A DNA stretch of 53,667 bases from Lysinibacillus halotolerans. Lineage in GTDB: Bacteria; Bacillota; Bacilli; Bacillales_A; Planococcaceae. Shown here piece by piece: positions 36,230 through 44,676 of the stretch (positions are counted from its first letter, which is position 1; each line of letters begins with the position of its first letter). The notes beneath the pieces are model-generated. The model was not told where the DNA came from and ran no database searches. It was given only the letters and a program-made list of their open reading frames with translations. Both the position numbers and the translations under genes were made by a program. The stretch spans positions 1 through 53,667 of the forward strand of contig NZ_RHLQ01000021.1 in NCBI RefSeq assembly GCF_003711845.1, read 5' to 3'.

Positions 36230-36679
36230 GTGGACATTATAGAGGGAAATGCTATTCCTGCATATCTTGAATCCAATCAGCTCATCATTGAACTAGAAAG
36301 TGTCGATATATACAATAATATTATCTTTCCTGTTCAAGCGAAAGAATATGATATCAACCCACAAGTAGAGGTACCCTATGATTTAACGGAAGAAAAAAAT
36401 ACTCAAAAAAGTGTAGATGAGGGACATTCTCCTTGGCGCTTAGATCCTATAGCTACGACACAAGTTTTTGTTAGTTTAAAAATATCCCCTGAAGGTATAG
36501 AGGGAGATTATCCGATTCCAAAAGAAAGTCTTAAGCTTTTACACAGCACAATGGATTCAGCCATTGTTGAAGTCAACGATACACAAACATTAATTAAATA
36601 CGTTTATTTAAAAAGACTAGTTCGACAAGATCCTACTGGTATATGGACTGTAGTTGGTTATGATCACATTAATAAATAA
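36230..36679 (+). CDS. Hypothetical protein, 149 residues, unknown family
   Basis: Soluble protein with no signal peptide or membrane segment, GTG start with GGAGG eight bases upstream. The N-terminal 55 residues are acidic and variable-looking. The C-terminal half, from SPWRLDPIATTQVFVSL through YPIPKESLKLLHSTMDSAIVEV to DPTGIWTVVGYD, looks like a compact conserved domain. I do not recognise it. It stands alone between the ABC operon and the convergent LysR gene. Confidence 0.65.
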   Translation: MDIIEGNAIPAYLESNQLIIELESVDIYNNIIFPVQAKEYDINPQVEVPYDLTEEKNTQKSVDEGHSPWRLDPIATTQVFVSLKISPEGIEGDYPIPKESLKLLHSTMDSAIVEVNDTQTLIKYVYLKRLVRQDPTGIWTVVGYDHINK

Positions 36680-36694
36680 GTTCAGGTGATGAAT

Positions 36695-37567
36695 TTAAAC
36701 TAATTCATCACCTTTTTTTGATGTTTCTCGTATAAATTTTAAAAACATTTCGGTCGTTTTTGATTGAAAAGGTGTTTTTAAATAAATCATATAAAAATCC
36801 CGTTCGTAAAAAAATTTTTCTTCATCCACGATAAATAACTTTTTATTTGCCACTTCTTGCTGTACAGTCCATTTCGATAATAACGTTACTCCTACCCCTT
36901 CTTCTACTGCCCCTTTTATTAATTGGGTGCTACCAAATTCCAACACTTTGTTCGGTTCCAAATGATGTTTCTCAAAAAAACGTTCTGTTGCAGAACGGGT
37001 ACCTGAACCATTTTCCCGTGCTATCCAAGTTGTTTCATGGCCAATCTCTGTATTCGGTTCATTTGAGACAACAACCATTCTATCCGTTGTAAGTTTTTCA
37101 CATACAATACGAGATGGTTCAATGATCCCCTCTATAATTCCAATATCAATTTTTTTATTTATCATTTCCTGGGCGATTTCCGATGTATTTTTTATTTGGA
37201 CACTCGGTTTTACTAACGGATACCGTTTTATAAATTCCGCTAATTTAGAAGGAAGAATATATTCTCCGTAGGAATAACTAGCTCCTATCATGAGTGGACC
37301 TTTAACTACATTCATTAATTCGTTTAAAGATTGAGTCATATTATCGGATAGTTTCTTCATTTCCAAACAATACTGAAAGGCTATTAGCCCTGCTGCGGTT
37401 AAATGTAACGACTTAGACGACCGATCAAACAAAATAACCCCTAAATCCTTTTCTAAACTCTTAATAAATTGACTGACAGCCGGTTGGGTCATATATAAAG
37501 ATTCTGCAGCCTTTGAAAAACTGCCAAGCTCAACAATTTTTAAAAATACCGTTATTTTTTGATTCAT
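36695..37567 (-). CDS. LysR-family transcriptional regulator
   Basis: Regulator of 290 residues. The winged helix-turn-helix at 1-60 reads LKIVELGSFSKAAESLYMTQPAVSQFIKSLEKDLG, and residues about 90-290 form the periplasmic-binding-like effector domain. It is most like the CysL/YeiE branch, which neighbours YeiH-type genes in other bacteria. The start at 37567 has AGGGG five bases upstream. A longer reading lacks support. It is divergent from the YeiH-like exporter and probably its activator. A dyad ATAAG-N6-CTTAT lies in the shared promoter region. Confidence 0.87.
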   Translation of the reverse strand: MNQKITVFLKIVELGSFSKAAESLYMTQPAVSQFIKSLEKDLGVILFDRSSKSLHLTAAGLIAFQYCLEMKKLSDNMTQSLNELMNVVKGPLMIGASYSYGEYILPSKLAEFIKRYPLVKPSVQIKNTSEIAQEMINKKIDIGIIEGIIEPSRIVCEKLTTDRMVVVSNEPNTEIGHETTWIARENGSGTRSATERFFEKHHLEPNKVLEFGSTQLIKGAVEEGVGVTLLSKWTVQQEVANKKLFIVDEEKFFYERDFYMIYLKTPFQSKTTEMFLKFIRETSKKGDELV

Positions 37568-37580
37568 AAATTCCCCTATC

Positions 37581-37596
37581 ATAAGCAATCACTTAT
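37581..37596. promoter_or_regulatory. Possible LysR operator between the LysR and yeiH genes
   Basis: ATAAG-N6-CTTAT is an inverted repeat in the 106-base divergent promoter region. Its size fits the dyads bound by LysR proteins, though the canonical T-N11-A spacing is only loosely met. Confidence 0.35.
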
Positions 37597-37673
37597 ATAT
37601 TTCATCAGTATAATTAATTTTTGTTTATACTCCATCCATATTACCATAGTAGTTGAAAGTGAGGCATTATTGT

Positions 37674-38660
37674 ATGACCAAATATACAACGACTGGATTT
37701 TATTTAGGCATTTTATTGATGGTTTTTATTACTTTTTTAGCTTATAGCATAAGTTTAATCCCCATTTTTTCTTTTATAGGGCCATTGGCAATTGCCCTTT
37801 TACTAGCTATTATTTATCGTAATGTATTTCAATATCCCGAAACCCTTCGAAGCGGTATTCAATTCTCTTCCAAAATGATTTTACGTTTAGCGATTATTTT
37901 ATATGGAGTACGACTAAATATTCAAATGATTGTCGATGAAGGATTTCCTCTACTTTTCCGCGCAACGATTGTCATTATTTTTGCTCTCTTTATGACTTTT
38001 ACTATCGGTAAAGCCTTTGGAGTCGATCATAAACTTTTACTTTTACTAGGATCTGGCACTGGGATATGTGGAGCTGCTGCAATCGGCGCAGTATCTTCCA
38101 TCCTTGATTCGGATGAAGAGGATACAGCACTAGCTATTGGAATGATTGCTTGTGTAGGAACGATATTTGCTTTGTTTGCACCTTTTATAGCAACGTTAAC
38201 CAATATGCCCCCTGATATATATGGCCAGTGGGTCGGATTTAGTCTCCATGAAATTGCCCATGCACTACTTGCTGGTTCATCCTACGGAGATGAATCGTTA
38301 ACACCAGCAATTTTAAGTAAGTTAAGTCGTGTGTTACTTCTTTTTCCTGTAACGTTGATTATTGTCTTCATTGTTTCAATGAAAAGGAAAAACGCTAAAA
38401 AGAAAGCATCCTTCCCATACTTTCTATTCGGTTTCATTCTTGTTTCTATTATCAGTACCATCGGGTTACAAAAAGGTTGGATGACAATATCCTTTCAAGA
38501 AAACATTGCCGCTATTGCTTCCTTTCTTTTAACGGTGGCAATGGCCGCCTTAGGGATGTCCGTTGATTTAAGAAAAATAAAGAAAAATGCATTAAAACCA
38601 TTTCTCACCCTGCTCTTTACTTCCATTTTATTAACTTTATTCACATGGTGGATTGTATAA
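37674..38660 (+). CDS. YeiH-family putative anion (sulfate-type) exporter
   Basis: Membrane protein of 328 residues with about ten helices (UPF0324/PSE family). The family segments GVRLNIQMIVDEGFP, GSGTGICGAAAIGAVSSIL and FSLHEIAHALLAGSSYGDE are present. Members are described as putative sulfate exporters, with little direct proof. The start at 37674 begins MTKYTTTG. An earlier TTG seven codons upstream contains the GAGG ribosome site. It is divergent from the LysR gene. Confidence 0.85.
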   Translation: MTKYTTTGFYLGILLMVFITFLAYSISLIPIFSFIGPLAIALLLAIIYRNVFQYPETLRSGIQFSSKMILRLAIILYGVRLNIQMIVDEGFPLLFRATIVIIFALFMTFTIGKAFGVDHKLLLLLGSGTGICGAAAIGAVSSILDSDEEDTALAIGMIACVGTIFALFAPFIATLTNMPPDIYGQWVGFSLHEIAHALLAGSSYGDESLTPAILSKLSRVLLLFPVTLIIVFIVSMKRKNAKKKASFPYFLFGFILVSIISTIGLQKGWMTISFQENIAAIASFLLTVAMAALGMSVDLRKIKKNALKPFLTLLFTSILLTLFTWWIV

Positions 38661-38697
38661 AAAAATGTACTTTCCGAAATCGGAAAGTACATTTTTT
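38661..38697. terminator. Bidirectional terminator, yeiH-like gene and opuAC2
   Basis: An 18-bp perfect stem (AAAAAATGTACTTTCCGA and complement, two-base loop) between converging genes, with T-runs on both strands. Confidence 0.92.
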
Positions 38698-38721
38698 ATC
38701 TCATTATTGTTAGTTGATTAA

Positions 38722-39642
38722 TTATTCTTTAGGTTGTAAATCTTCGATTGAATCAATATGCATATATTTAGGTACAACCATACCAATCTTTGCACCTGTT
38801 AAGTTTTCACCTAGATCCACGATATCTTCCTTATATTGTTCATAAAAAGAAGCATGAGTTGCCGGTAACCAAGGAGCAACCGATACATCGCCTTCCCCCG
38901 TCGCAATCGCTTGGAACATAATAACCGGGTCGACAGGTGTTAATGTTACCTTATACCCTTGCTGTTCCAATACTATTTTTAACACGTTACCCGAGGCACG
39001 TTCAGTATCCCATGGTGTTGATACTAATTCAATCTCTTTACCGTCTACTTTCTCTGTTCCTTCCGTCCATTCAGCAACCTGATCTTGATTTTTTTCAACC
39101 CAATTTTTTGCTGCTTCTTCAAATGAAATATCTTGAGCAGCAAACATGACTTCTTCCATATCTTTTGGTTCCCAATAAAATCGATCGACTATTTTATAAG
39201 CATCTGGCATCTCCTTTTTGAAACCTTTTCTTACAATTGTATTGATATTTTCAATTCCGCCAAATGTACCTTTTGGATCTTCTAAATATTTCAAATCATA
39301 ATTAGCAAACATCCAATGGGGAGTCCAACCTGTTACAATAATTGGTTCTTCATTTTTTATGGCTTTATCCAATGAGGATAACATACCTGCAGTGGAGCTT
39401 TCTAAAAGTTCCCACCCATCCAAGTTTTCATATTCCTCTAAAGTGTTTCGAGCAAGCTCTGTCGTTCCGGCTCCAGGTTCTATTCCTGTAATTTTATAGT
39501 TTAACTGTTCGCCTAGATTCGAACTACTTCCTTGTACCTCTCCATTATTTTTTGTGTCTGTCGCTGAATCACTGCCACAGCCAGTCAATAGCAGAGTAAC
39601 AAATATACCAAGGGTTATATTCAATAAGTTTAATTTCTTCAA
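38722..39642 (-). CDS. Glycine betaine-binding lipoprotein, B. subtilis-type lobe order
   Basis: Substrate-binding protein of 306 residues with a lipobox LLLTGC near residue 22. The ligand domain is ordered as in B. subtilis OpuAC: first KITGIEPGAG...HWMFANYDLKYLEDPKG...VAEWTEG, then VSTPWDTERASGN...SVAPWLPATHASF...IEDL. This is the reverse of the upstream paralogue, so the two are circular permutants. Conserved Trp residues of the betaine cage are visible in GWTPHW, STPWD and APWLP. The start codon is TTG, with AAGGAG nine bases upstream that can be masked by a hairpin. It is the last gene of the opuA operon. Confidence 0.88.
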   Translation of the reverse strand: MKKLNLLNITLGIFVTLLLTGCGSDSATDTKNNGEVQGSSSNLGEQLNYKITGIEPGAGTTELARNTLEEYENLDGWELLESSTAGMLSSLDKAIKNEEPIIVTGWTPHWMFANYDLKYLEDPKGTFGGIENINTIVRKGFKKEMPDAYKIVDRFYWEPKDMEEVMFAAQDISFEEAAKNWVEKNQDQVAEWTEGTEKVDGKEIELVSTPWDTERASGNVLKIVLEQQGYKVTLTPVDPVIMFQAIATGEGDVSVAPWLPATHASFYEQYKEDIVDLGENLTGAKIGMVVPKYMHIDSIEDLQPKE

Positions 39643-39648
39643 TTTTTC

Positions 39649-39704
39649 TAACTCCTTATAATTTAAGGAGTTATCTAATGTTTAGATAACTCCTTTTATT
39701 TTTT
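39649..39704 (-). promoter_or_regulatory. Two-state hairpin covering the ribosome site of the second OpuAC gene
   Basis: On the minus strand the order is AAGGAGTTA (a), TAACTCCTT (b), AAGGAGTTA (c). Segments a and b extend to a 14-bp stem. Segments b and c form a 9-10-bp stem that would bury the Shine-Dalgarno of the TTG-started gene. The two folds are mutually exclusive. Confidence 0.5.
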
Positions 39705-39791
39705 TGCAATGACAGTCATTTTCTTATCATACGCAATGAATATAGATTTTTTATCGGAAACTAATCATGTATCTTTGTATAAGTTACTCTA

Positions 39792-40685
39792 TTACTCTAC
39801 GCCTTTTGTCCATTCAGCTACTGTGTCTGCGTTTTCTTCAACCCAGTTTGCAGCAGCTTCTTTTGGATCAACCCCTGAATTAATTTCAAGCATTACGGAT
39901 TCAATATCTTCTGTTGTCCAATGGAAAGCATCCAATACTTGATAAGCTTCAGGCATATCTTCTTCTAACCCTTGACGGGCAAATGTGTTAATTGTTTCTT
40001 CGCCACCAAATACACCTTTAGGGTCTTCTAAATATTTCAAATCATATGATGAAAATTTCCAGTGTGGAGACCAGCCTGTAACAATTACGTCTTCTTCATT
40101 CTCTATTGCTTGACCTAAAGCTACAGTCATTGCACCAGAAGAAGATGGCAGTAGCTCCCAATCTGCTAAGTTTTCATACTCTTCTAACGCTTGTTCCGTT
40201 GCGGCCATAACCCCTGCACCTGGTTCAATACCAGTAATCGTTTTGTTTGCTTCATCTGTTAAATCTTCGATCGAATCAACATCCATATAAGAAGGAACGA
40301 CTAAGCCAATTTTAGCACCGGATAAATTTTCGCCTAATTCTACTAAACTATCTTTATATTGTTCATATTGTGCGCCATGGGTATTCGGTAACCATCCTGC
40401 TACCATCGCATCGGCTTCCCCGTTTGCAACAGCTTCCCACATAATCGCATTATCAAGTGGAGTTAGTGATACATCATAACCTAAGTCTTCTAACACTTTT
40501 CCTACTACATGGGTTGAAGCAATTTCTGTATCCCACTCAACATAGGCCAAATTAATTTCTTTTGATTCGTTTTTTGTAGCCGCATTCTCTGAATCCTTTG
40601 CTCCTTCATCGGAACCGCTACAAGCAGCGAGCAATGCACCCATACCTAATGCTAAACCCATTATTTTCAATTTTTTTAAGTTCAT
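39792..40685 (-). CDS. opuAC: Glycine betaine-binding lipoprotein, Lactococcus-type lobe order
   Basis: Lipoprotein of 297 residues with lipobox LLAAC near residue 22. Here the domain starts with NLAYVEWDTEIASTHVVGKV and AGWLPNTHGAQY, and ends with TITGIEPGAG, GWSPHWKFSSYDLKYLEDP and VAEWTKG. This is the order of the L. lactis OpuA receptor domain, which it closely resembles. It is third in the operon, 13 bases after the permease gene. Aromatic cage residues are conserved. It delivers glycine betaine, and perhaps proline betaine, to OpuAB. Confidence 0.9.
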   Translation of the reverse strand: MNLKKLKIMGLALGMGALLAACSGSDEGAKDSENAATKNESKEINLAYVEWDTEIASTHVVGKVLEDLGYDVSLTPLDNAIMWEAVANGEADAMVAGWLPNTHGAQYEQYKDSLVELGENLSGAKIGLVVPSYMDVDSIEDLTDEANKTITGIEPGAGVMAATEQALEEYENLADWELLPSSSGAMTVALGQAIENEEDVIVTGWSPHWKFSSYDLKYLEDPKGVFGGEETINTFARQGLEEDMPEAYQVLDAFHWTTEDIESVMLEINSGVDPKEAAANWVEENADTVAEWTKGVE

Positions 40686-40698
40686 CCAATCTCCCTCT

Positions 40699-41550
40699 CT
40701 ATGATTTCTTTTTATTTAAGCTTTGCGTTAAACGGTCAATAATAATGGCGAATACAACAAGACTAAGTCCTGCAACAAAGCCATTTCCAACTTGAGCACG
40801 TTGCAAAGCAGATAAAACTTCCCGTCCTAATCCAGGGGCACCAATCATTGATGCAATAACAACCATCGATAATGATAGAAGTACGGTTTGGTTAACACCT
40901 GCCATAATTGTAGATTTTGCTAGTGGCAGTTCTACTTTTATTAACTTTTGCCATCCTGTACTACCATAAGAATCTGCAGCTTCTACTAATTCCTTTGGTA
41001 CTTGTCTAATACCTAGGTTGGTAAAACGAACAGTAGGCGGTAGTGCAAAAATTACTGAAGCAAAAACCCCTGGTACAACACCAATACCGAAGAAAGCTAC
41101 AGCAGGGATTAAATAAACAAAACCAGGCATTGTTTGCATAAAATCTAGTACCGGTTTAATAATGGCTTCTGCAATTGAACTTTTAGACATTAATATCCCA
41201 AATGGAATACCAATGATGATGGCAATAATACTTGCAAATATGACAAGAGTTATCGTATTCATTAGCTCATCCCATAAGCCTTGGTTGTATATATAGAGCA
41301 AACCGACTATTGAGAATACTGCTAAACCAAATTTCCTTTTTGTTGCAAAGAACGCTATTAGCGCAATAATTAAAATAAATATAACTGGTGGAATTGCAAC
41401 AAGCATATTAGTAATGAATTCCATTGCTGTTTTACCACCATTTTGAACAAAGTCAAAGAGAGGTGAAAAACTTCCAGTTAACCAGTCCATTATATTTTCA
41501 ACAGTTTCTGCTACAGGTAATGTAGGAATACTATCTAGCAATTTACTCAT
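40699..41550 (-). CDS. opuAB: Glycine betaine ABC transporter permease
   Basis: Membrane subunit of 283 residues with about seven helices. The coupling loop is [29 protein letters not shown], the standard EAA motif of binding-protein-dependent permeases. Unlike the L. lactis OpuABC protein it has no fused receptor domain, as in B. subtilis. Its start overlaps the opuAA stop by eight bases. Confidence 0.92.
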   Translation of the reverse strand: MSKLLDSIPTLPVAETVENIMDWLTGSFSPLFDFVQNGGKTAMEFITNMLVAIPPVIFILIIALIAFFATKRKFGLAVFSIVGLLYIYNQGLWDELMNTITLVIFASIIAIIIGIPFGILMSKSSIAEAIIKPVLDFMQTMPGFVYLIPAVAFFGIGVVPGVFASVIFALPPTVRFTNLGIRQVPKELVEAADSYGSTGWQKLIKVELPLAKSTIMAGVNQTVLLSLSMVVIASMIGAPGLGREVLSALQRAQVGNGFVAGLSLVVFAIIIDRLTQSLNKKKS

Positions 41551-42742
41551 CCTTTGTCACCCCCTCATTTTCAGAAGCAAGTGATTGAATGACAACGCCT
41601 CTAATTAACACACCGACTAATTTATTTTCATTGACAACTGCAATAGGAGTCGGTGATTCCGAAATAAGACCTAACACATCTTGAATAAGCATATCCTTCG
41701 GTACTGTAGGCATATCTGTTTTCAAGAAACTAACAACACTTTTTTCACCACGTTTTGCAGCTTCCAACGCATCGTCTGCAGTAATATAACCTTTAAACTC
41801 TCTCTTTTTGTCAATAGCTAGTAAAACACTAACCTCTTCTTCTCGCATACGTTGAAGCGCTACTTTCGGTCCATCTAGTTCAATATTGACTGTAATTGGA
41901 CGTATCATCGCATTTTCAACTGTTAACACTTTTGAACGGTCAACATCTTCCAAGAATGTTTTGACATAATCATTAGCCGGATTCGTTAATATTTCCTCTC
42001 CCGTACCAATTTGAATAATTTTACCATCCTTCATGAGGGCAATGCGGTCGCCAATTCGCAATGCTTCGTTTAAATCATGGGTAATGAAAATAATCGTTTT
42101 CTTCACTTTTTGTTGTAAATCTAATAATTCATCTTGCATTTCTTTACGTATAAGTGGATCGAGAGCAGAAAAAGCTTCATCCATTAATAAAATATCAGGG
42201 TCATTCGCTAATGCTCTTGCTAAACCGACCCGTTGCTGCATACCACCTGAAAGTTGACTCGGATATTGATCCTTATATGGTAATAATCCAGCGTTATCTA
42301 AAGCCTTTTCTGCTTTCAATCTTCTCTCTTCTTTAGAAATGCCTCGCACTTCTAATCCATACTCTGTATTGGCGAGAACTGTACGTTGAGGGAATAAACC
42401 GAAGTTTTGAAACACCATGCTCATTTTTTCACGTCGAATTTTTCTGAGCTGTTGTTTATTCATTTTGGAGATATCTTCACCATCTATGTAAATACTGCCG
42501 CTTGTAGTCTCAATGAGGTTATTTAGCAATCTTACTAACGTAGATTTTCCACTACCAGAAAGGCCCATAATGACAAATATTTCACCTTCATTGACAGTGA
42601 AATTTGCATCATATACTCCAATCGTTGCTCCTGTTTTTTCTAAAATTTCCGTCTTACTTTTTTTCTCTTCGACAAGCTTTAAGGCACTACTTACATGCTT
42701 ACCGAAAATTTTTGTGACGTGCTCCACTCTAATCTTCTCCAT
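41543..42742 (-). CDS. opuAA: Glycine betaine ABC transporter ATPase with CBS domains
   Basis: ATPase of 399 residues for osmoprotectant import. Walker A is GLSGSGKST near residue 66, the signature is [15 protein letters not shown] near 163, and Walker B is [13 protein letters not shown]. Two CBS modules occupy about 275-390 ([40 protein letters not shown]) and end in an acidic tail, the ionic-strength and c-di-AMP sensing part of OpuA in lactococci. It is the first gene of the four-gene operon. GGAAAGGAG precedes the ATG. Confidence 0.93.
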   Translation of the reverse strand: MEKIRVEHVTKIFGKHVSSALKLVEEKKSKTEILEKTGATIGVYDANFTVNEGEIFVIMGLSGSGKSTLVRLLNNLIETTSGSIYIDGEDISKMNKQQLRKIRREKMSMVFQNFGLFPQRTVLANTEYGLEVRGISKEERRLKAEKALDNAGLLPYKDQYPSQLSGGMQQRVGLARALANDPDILLMDEAFSALDPLIRKEMQDELLDLQQKVKKTIIFITHDLNEALRIGDRIALMKDGKIIQIGTGEEILTNPANDYVKTFLEDVDRSKVLTVENAMIRPITVNIELDGPKVALQRMREEEVSVLLAIDKKREFKGYITADDALEAAKRGEKSVVSFLKTDMPTVPKDMLIQDVLGLISESPTPIAVVNENKLVGVLIRGVVIQSLASENEGVTKDE

Positions 42743-42791
42743 ACCAATCTCCTTTCCTATTTTTGTATGTTACAAATAGATTACAACAAAA

Positions 42792-42823
42792 GTGACAACT
42801 TAATGCTAACAAAAGGTTGTTAC
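42792..42823. promoter_or_regulatory. BusR-type bipartite operator on the opuA promoter
   Basis: GTGAC (42792-42796) and its near-inverted partner GTTAC (42819-42823) are separated by exactly 22 bases. BusR is known to recognise half sites separated by 22 bp through a coiled-coil ruler. The extended arms read AGTGACAA and TTGTTACT. The site covers the -10 region of the opuAA promoter. Confidence 0.72.
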
Positions 42824-42832
42824 TTGTGTCAA
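42803..42832 (-). promoter_or_regulatory. Probable sigma-A promoter of the opuA operon
   Basis: On the minus strand a perfect -35 TTGACA (42827-42832) is followed after 18 bases by TAGCAT (42803-42808), a 4/6 match to the -10. It overlaps the BusR-type operator, as expected for repression. Confidence 0.6.
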
Positions 42833-42882
42833 ATTAACAACCTCGTAAACTATTAAGAAGAAAATAGCAAAATTCATTAAAA

Positions 42883-42918
42883 AAGCTACAAATGCTAAGT
42901 CATTAGCATCTGCAGCTT
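42883..42918 (-). terminator. Terminator of busR
   Basis: A long imperfect stem (AAGCTGCAGATGCTAA with TTAGCATTTGTAGCTT on the minus strand), then TTTTTTAATG. It separates busR from the opuA promoter. Confidence 0.82.
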
Positions 42919-42921
42919 ACA

Positions 42922-43554
42922 TTAATTGGGATATAAAAATTTTTGAACGCGTTCTAGACATTCATCATTTCCGATGAAATATATGATATCGTGATGTTGA
43001 AAAGTAGCGTATGGGCCTGGTGAAATAATTAAATCATTCTCTCTCCGTATACCTACAATAGTAGCCGTTGTATTTTGCCAAAAGTTAATCATCCCAATGG
43101 ATTGGGAAATATAGGGGCAACTTTCTTCAATTTCGACTTGAAAAGGAACAAAGGGATTTACAGATTTAAAACGTTCTGTACGGTTTACAAGTAATTCGGT
43201 CGTTTCTTGCAACACATTTAGTTCTTCCTTTTGTCTTTTAATACTTTCAAGCATTTCCAATTGAACTTGATAAATTGATTGTACTTCTAAAAATTGGTGA
43301 GCGAATTGGGCTGCCTTCTCATATGATTTAATGACAACCCCACTTCCCTTTGTAGCTTCCACAATTTCTAAATCTTGCAGAATAGCAATGGCTCGCCTAG
43401 CTGTTTCAGCAGATACTCCGTATTGACTTGCCAATGAAGATCTAGCATATATTTTTTCACCAACTAAATATTTTTTCTCTACAATTTTAGATGCAATATC
43501 TGCAGCAATCTTTTGATATTTAGGTTGCTTTACTTGTAGTTTTTTATTTTCCAT
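42922..43554 (-). CDS. busR: BusR-type c-di-AMP-responsive repressor (GntR + RCK_C/TrkA_C)
   Basis: Regulator of 210 residues with the BusR layout. It has an N-terminal GntR winged helix (KYQKIAADIASKIVEKKYLVGEK; YGVSAETARRAIAILQDL) at about 10-75, a coiled-coil linker at about 85-130 (VQLEMLESIKRQKEELNVLQE) and a C-terminal RCK_C domain at about 137-210 (NTTATIVGIRRENDLIISPGP; DIIYFIGNDECLERVQKF). In streptococci and lactococci BusR represses the betaine importer when c-di-AMP is high. It is the gene directly upstream of opuA, whose promoter carries a matching 22-bp-spaced operator. Confidence 0.87.
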   Translation of the reverse strand: MENKKLQVKQPKYQKIAADIASKIVEKKYLVGEKIYARSSLASQYGVSAETARRAIAILQDLEIVEATKGSGVVIKSYEKAAQFAHQFLEVQSIYQVQLEMLESIKRQKEELNVLQETTELLVNRTERFKSVNPFVPFQVEIEESCPYISQSIGMINFWQNTTATIVGIRRENDLIISPGPYATFQHHDIIYFIGNDECLERVQKFLYPN

Positions 43555-43683
43555 TTTGATTTACCTTCCGAAGCTTTATTCATTTATTAATCCACAGTAT
43601 GGTCTTTGAATCTTATAGTAATCGACAATTAGGTCAAGTAGCTAGTATTTTATTTCACTTATTGAAAAAGAGATTATTTTTTG

Positions 43684-43714
43684 TTGACATTCTCGTTACG
43701 TCAACCTTTATGAT
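43684..43714 (+). promoter_or_regulatory. MerR-type promoter with 19-bp spacer
   Basis: Perfect -35 TTGACA (43684-43689) and TATGAT (43709-43714) separated by 19 bases rather than 17. The inverted repeat TTGAC-N11-GTCAA lies between and over them. This stretched spacer is the hallmark of promoters activated by MerR proteins, so the downstream regulator is probably autoregulated. Confidence 0.75.
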
Positions 43715-43736
43715 GATGTTAACAGGGGGGATAAAA

Positions 43737-44501
43737 GTGGAGTACACCATTAGTAAATTAGCAAAATTAGCGAATGTTAGTGCTCGAACATTGCGTTATT
43801 ACGATGAAATAAATTTGCTTAAACCAGCAAGAGTAAATAGTTCAGGCTACCGAATTTACGGACAAAAAGAAGTAGATCGTCTACAACAAATTCTTTTCTT
43901 TCGAGAATTAGATGTCGATTTAGAAACGATTACTACTATAATGAATAATCCAAACTTCAATCAAACAGAAGCATTACAGCGCCATTACAAGGAACTTGTA
44001 CAAAAACGTGCTCGCCTGGATAAATTAATCGAGACCGTTAAGAAAACGATTGCTCACGAGAAAGGAGAAATTATTATGCAAAATAATGAAAAGTTTGAAG
44101 CGTTCAAAGATCAATTAATTGCAGAAAATGAACAACAATATGGTGATGAGATACGTCAAAAATATGGTAACGATGTCGTGGAAAATTCCAATGCCAAGTT
44201 TAAAAATATGTCAAAGGAAGATTATGATGCGATGACTCGATTAGGAGAAGAAATTCTTGAACTTCTTCCGAAAGCTTTCGCAACAAATGATCCAACCTCG
44301 CCATTAGCAAATGAGCTCGCAAAAAAACATAAAGAGTGGTTAACCTTTACATGGCCTTCTTACTCTAAAGAAGCCCATATCGGATTAGCGGAAATGTATG
44401 TTGCGGACGAACGTTTCAAAGCTTATTACGATAAAGTCGTTGATGGTGGAACCGAATTTTTACGAGACGCTATTGTCCATTTCATCAAACAACAAAAATA
44501 A
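43737..44501 (+). CDS. MerR-family regulator with TipAS drug-binding domain (Mta-like)
   Basis: Regulator of 254 residues, close in length and pattern to B. subtilis Mta. The MerR winged helix is at 1-70 (YTISKLAKLANVSARTLRYYDEINLL), the dimerisation coiled coil at about 75-115, and the TipAS ligand domain at about 125-250 (IGLAEMYVADERFKAYYDK). TipAS domains trap thiopeptides and other antibiotics. The start is GTG after GGGGGG. An in-frame upstream extension is not translated because the promoter lies inside it. Confidence 0.87.
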   Translation: MEYTISKLAKLANVSARTLRYYDEINLLKPARVNSSGYRIYGQKEVDRLQQILFFRELDVDLETITTIMNNPNFNQTEALQRHYKELVQKRARLDKLIETVKKTIAHEKGEIIMQNNEKFEAFKDQLIAENEQQYGDEIRQKYGNDVVENSNAKFKNMSKEDYDAMTRLGEEILELLPKAFATNDPTSPLANELAKKHKEWLTFTWPSYSKEAHIGLAEMYVADERFKAYYDKVVDGGTEFLRDAIVHFIKQQK

Positions 44502-44538
44502 ATCAATCGTTTGAAGTAATAAAAAACCACGAGCACAC

Positions 44539-44570
44539 GGGTGTCAATCCATTGTTGGCACCCATTTTTT
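44539..44570 (+). terminator. Terminator of the MerR-TipAS gene
   Basis: Stem GGGTG.CAA / TTG.CCACCC-like pairing with a seven-base loop, followed by ATTTTTTT. Confidence 0.8.
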
Positions 44571-44676
44571 TGCACAAATATAGAATGAAACGAAATTTTT
44601 ATAAAGTTGAATATCCCATTCATTTTGCATATTTGATTTTCCTATGGAAAGACTATTATTAAAAAGGAGATTCAGT

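Noticed and set aside
43599-43736. N-terminal extension of the MerR-TipAS protein
   Set aside because: The region contains the -35/-10 promoter and operator. A GTG with a strong ribosome site starts the normal-length protein.
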